A DNA stretch of 64,000 bases from Coleofasciculus sp. FACHB-T130. Its GTDB lineage: Bacteria > Cyanobacteriota > Cyanobacteriia > Cyanobacteriales > FACHB-T130. A program made the position numbers and the translations under genes. The notes beneath the pieces were generated by a model. It did no database searches. It saw only the letters and a program-made list of their open reading frames with translations, and was not told where the DNA came from. Positions 62,335 to 64,000 of the stretch are shown piece by piece (position 1 is the first letter of the stretch; every line of letters starts with the position of its first letter). The stretch is taken from the NCBI RefSeq assembly GCF_014695375.1, contig NZ_JACJOG010000012.1:51661-115660 (forward strand), read 5' to 3'.

Positions 62335-62850
62335 ATGGTCAGGACACCATCTAAACCCTTAACCTTGGAAGAGTTTCTGAAGCTACCTGAAACCAAACCC
62401 GCTAGCGAATACATAGATGGTCAAATTATTCAAAAGCCTATGCCGCTGGGGAAACACAGCATAATTCAAACAGAACTACCCACTGCTATCAATGCAGTTG
62501 TTAAACCTCAACGTGTTGCAAGAGCTTTTTCAGAACTGCGATGTACTTTTGACGGACGTTCAATTGTTCCTGATGTCTCAGTGTTTACCTGGGATAAAAT
62601 TCCCCGCGATGAGAATGGCGAAATTGCTAACGTTTTTCAAATAGCTTCTGATTGGGTAATTGAAATCTTATCTCCCGACCAAAGCCAAACGAAAATCACC
62701 AAAAAAATTCTGCATTGTCTAAAATATGCAACTCTAATGGGTTGGTTGATCGATCCAAAAGAGCAAACAGTGTTTTTTTATCTTCCAACTCAACTTTTAG
62801 AAGTATTTGATGATCCAGAACTAGCAACTTCCTGTACCATCTTTTGCTAG
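62335..62850 (+). CDS. Uma2 family endonuclease, C-terminus frameshifted
   Basis: This 171-codon frame encodes a DUF820/Uma2-type PD-(D/E)XK nuclease, a family abundant in cyanobacteria. The core is present: D80 in VPDVSVF, E110 in WVIEILSP, and K124 nearby. The frame ends after LLEVFDDPELATSCTIFC, whereas the family normally continues with a PVPSFASDLRLTVGELF-type tail. Exactly that tail exists in the +1 frame at 62831-62899, so a one-base indel near 62819-62835 has cut the protein by about 18 residues. The nuclease core remains, so it may still work. GGAGG upstream (62320-62324) supports the start. Confidence 0.82.
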   Translation: MVRTPSKPLTLEEFLKLPETKPASEYIDGQIIQKPMPLGKHSIIQTELPTAINAVVKPQRVARAFSELRCTFDGRSIVPDVSVFTWDKIPRDENGEIANVFQIASDWVIEILSPDQSQTKITKKILHCLKYATLMGWLIDPKEQTVFFYLPTQLLEVFDDPELATSCTIFC

Positions 62851-62899
62851 TGATCTGCGACTTACAGTAGGGGAGTTATTTGGTTGGTTGTTGGAGTAA
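62831..62899 (+). pseudogene. Detached C-terminal tail of the Uma2 gene (+1 frame)
   Basis: These 22 codons plus TAA read PVPSFASDLRLTVGELF...LLE, the normal C-terminal end of Uma2 proteins. They lie in the +1 frame relative to 62335-62850 and overlap its last codons, which is the signature of a recent frameshift. Confidence 0.8.
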
Positions 62900-63045
62900 C
62901 TTAAATTAAATAGCGATCGCGTCTTGGTTTGTTCGAGTTGTGCGATCGCTTCCCTTTTTTTTTAAAATTTTTACCTCTCGATCCGGATCATTATTAACTA
63001 GCTGGTAAGTTCTAGATAGAAACCTACTACTTGCAAGCTATCCAT

Positions 63046-63261
63046 ATGAATTACAACTCATTGTCTGATTCTGACCTGCGGAATCTACATGAAAGCCTTG
63101 TGAACGAAAAATTAAAGCTTGAAGATGAACTCTGGAAATTAGGAGTACATTCAGAAATCCTAGGCGCAGTAAAGCAAAAAATATTTGACTTAGCAGAAAA
63201 AGAAAGGAGTGTTGAGTCGATTGCTGAACTCCTCCTACAGCGTCAAAGTATAGATTATTAA
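63046..63261 (+). CDS. Small helical protein (71 aa), unknown
   Basis: From the ATG at 63046 the product has 71 residues: charged, helical, with heptad-like Leu spacing (SLVNEKLKLEDELWKL, IAELLLQRQ). It has no membrane segment. No family is recognised; the low GC and small size are typical of accessory regions. An in-frame TTG lies five codons upstream. It is convergent with the gene at 63297-63872. Confidence 0.5.
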   Translation: MNYNSLSDSDLRNLHESLVNEKLKLEDELWKLGVHSEILGAVKQKIFDLAEKERSVESIAELLLQRQSIDY

Positions 63262-63296
63262 AGCTATTCTGTAATAATAGTATATATTCGTTTTTG

Positions 63297-63872
63297 CTAA
63301 GTAATCCTTTGTTTCAAGTAGTCTATTCGGTGTTCAATCTCCTGTCTTGCCAAGATATCTAAATCTTCCGGTATCCTATTTTTTATAGCATTCAAAGCTT
63401 CTGCATAAATATTAAGGTTAGATAAAGTTTGATGGATTGGTGGCTCCCGCAAGAGATTTGTTCTTCGAGTTAGTATAGAGTTATAAATTAGCTCTAAATA
63501 TTTCTCAATTTCCCAGTAAAATCTTTTAACAGTATCCTTATTTTCTTTTAATTCAGGGAACTTTTCTAAAGCAGCCTTGGCAGCTTTTTTTGCTAACATA
63601 TCTCGATTAGATAACCACTCTAAAGCTTCTTTTAGTGGACGACTACCATTAGGCTCTAGTCTAGATTTTAATTCAGATTCTGTTATTTCTACCTCTTTAT
63701 CAAGATTTACTACTTTTTCTATTTTAGAAACCACCTCCGCACGATTTATTTTTAATAAATCCTCTTTTTGCTTTTGAATCCGTACTTTGTATTCAACCAG
63801 TGCTAGCTTAGCAGCGGATGCTCCACGTTTTACCAACTCTTCTTTTGCATCCGGTTTCAAATTGAAGTTCAA
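63297..63872 (-). CDS. Unknown cytoplasmic helical protein (191 aa)
   Basis: The 191-residue product is Lys/Glu-rich and predicted mostly helical, with no membrane or signal segment. I recognise no domain. The ATG at 63872 has no good ribosome binding site. A sequence at the extreme right (63966) may belong to an unrelated mobile element, so this could be accessory DNA. Confidence 0.55.
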   Translation of the reverse strand: MNFNLKPDAKEELVKRGASAAKLALVEYKVRIQKQKEDLLKINRAEVVSKIEKVVNLDKEVEITESELKSRLEPNGSRPLKEALEWLSNRDMLAKKAAKAALEKFPELKENKDTVKRFYWEIEKYLELIYNSILTRRTNLLREPPIHQTLSNLNIYAEALNAIKNRIPEDLDILARQEIEHRIDYLKQRIT

Positions 63873-63965
63873 GGGCGTAAAACCTGATAAGTGCTTATGT
63901 AAAATAAATTACACATAATAAAAAGTAGAATAAGCTAAAACAAAAGTCAAGAAAACAAGAGACTT

Positions 63966-64000
63966 ATGAGATTTATTAGAGATTTAAGCCGAGAAACTCA
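63966..64000 (+). mobile_element. Possible start of an IS630-type transposase gene (cut by the window end)
   Basis: The ATG at 63966 starts MRFIRDLSRET before the window ends. This resembles, from memory, the N-terminus of IS630-family transposases of cyanobacteria (RFI..L..ET.. then a helix-turn-helix). Eleven residues are too few for a firm call. The surrounding DNA is AT-rich, but no inverted repeat of an element end could be identified. Confidence 0.3.

Noticed and set aside
1..64000. CRISPR array
   Set aside because: Tandem repeats found are either coding TPR units, the 51-bp pair or simple repeats; no regularly spaced short repeats with unique spacers were seen.

Overview
The window is chromosomal DNA of a cyanobacterium, most likely a filamentous, non-marine one. 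The evidence is the very frequent HIP1 octamer (GCGATCGC), lineage-specific genes (cyAbrB, pipX, glgA of the GlgA2 type, DUF3727, DUF3086, DUF3119, a CbiQ-like EcfT) and the long hairpin repeats and STAND/TPR proteins typical of large filamentous genomes. I would guess an Oscillatoria/Microcoleus/Coleofasciculus-like organism, but the genus is inference. Most of the window is ordinary housekeeping DNA on both strands, with small accessory patches between conserved genes.

Region 1 (1-6.3 kb) holds the N-terminal end of an FMN-type isopentenyl-diphosphate isomerase gene, pyrR, an exported peptidoglycan-binding-domain protein, cobD/cbiB with an Rrf2 regulator, the cyAbrB regulator and a CBS-domain ClC chloride transporter. 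Region 2 (6.3-12.4 kb) has two tandem paralogous CBM48-GH13 enzymes. Between them, on the other strand, lie two small genes with very good ribosome binding sites, one of only 31 codons. Region 3 (11.8-19.5 kb) has a DUF3727 protein, mltG, a YqeG-type phosphatase, proB, a RodZ-like HTH/membrane protein, about 1.7 kb without convincing genes, and a PRC-barrel/DUF2382 stress-type protein. Region 4 (19.6-27.7 kb) has a GH57 enzyme, a Ca2+/H+ exchanger, an exported TPR protein, ruvB, hisF, a small membrane protein and tRNA-Ala(GGC).

Region 5 (27.8-31.5 kb) is accessory: a 46-codon membrane ORF, a STAND ATPase with eight nearly identical 126-bp TPR units, and inverted and tandem repeats. Region 6 (31.5-38.4 kb) is the glycine cleavage locus gcvT...gcvH-gcvP, with an M28 peptidase and an alpha/beta hydrolase between gcvT and gcvH. 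Region 7 (38.4-43.7 kb) is accessory again: a PD-(D/E)XK nuclease-like protein, a second STAND/TPR gene split by one in-frame TGA, a DUF1648 protein and an SDR. Region 8 (43.9-51.9 kb) has a Na+/H+ antiporter overlapping convergently with an RCK-domain K+ regulator, a WD40 lipoprotein, der, ecfT, a TrpE/PabB family gene and acpS. Region 9 (52.0-54.8 kb) is pipX-pipY-sepF-proC. Region 10 (54.9-62.2 kb) has a VanZ/LamG membrane protein, plsY, the DUF3086-DUF3119-MlaE group and glgA. The right end is accessory: a frameshifted Uma2 nuclease, two unknown small genes and what may be the start of a transposase.

Functional themes are alpha-glucan metabolism (two GH13, one GH57, GlgA), proline synthesis (proB and proC, about 38 kb apart), photorespiratory glycine cleavage (T, H and P but no L protein), envelope lipid handling (plsY, MlaE) and nitrogen signalling (PipX/PipY). 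No CRISPR array, rRNA operon or complete insertion sequence is visible. The least-described parts are the two small ORFs between the GH13 paralogs, the membrane micro-ORF beside the first STAND gene, and a few strong hairpins in gene-free DNA.
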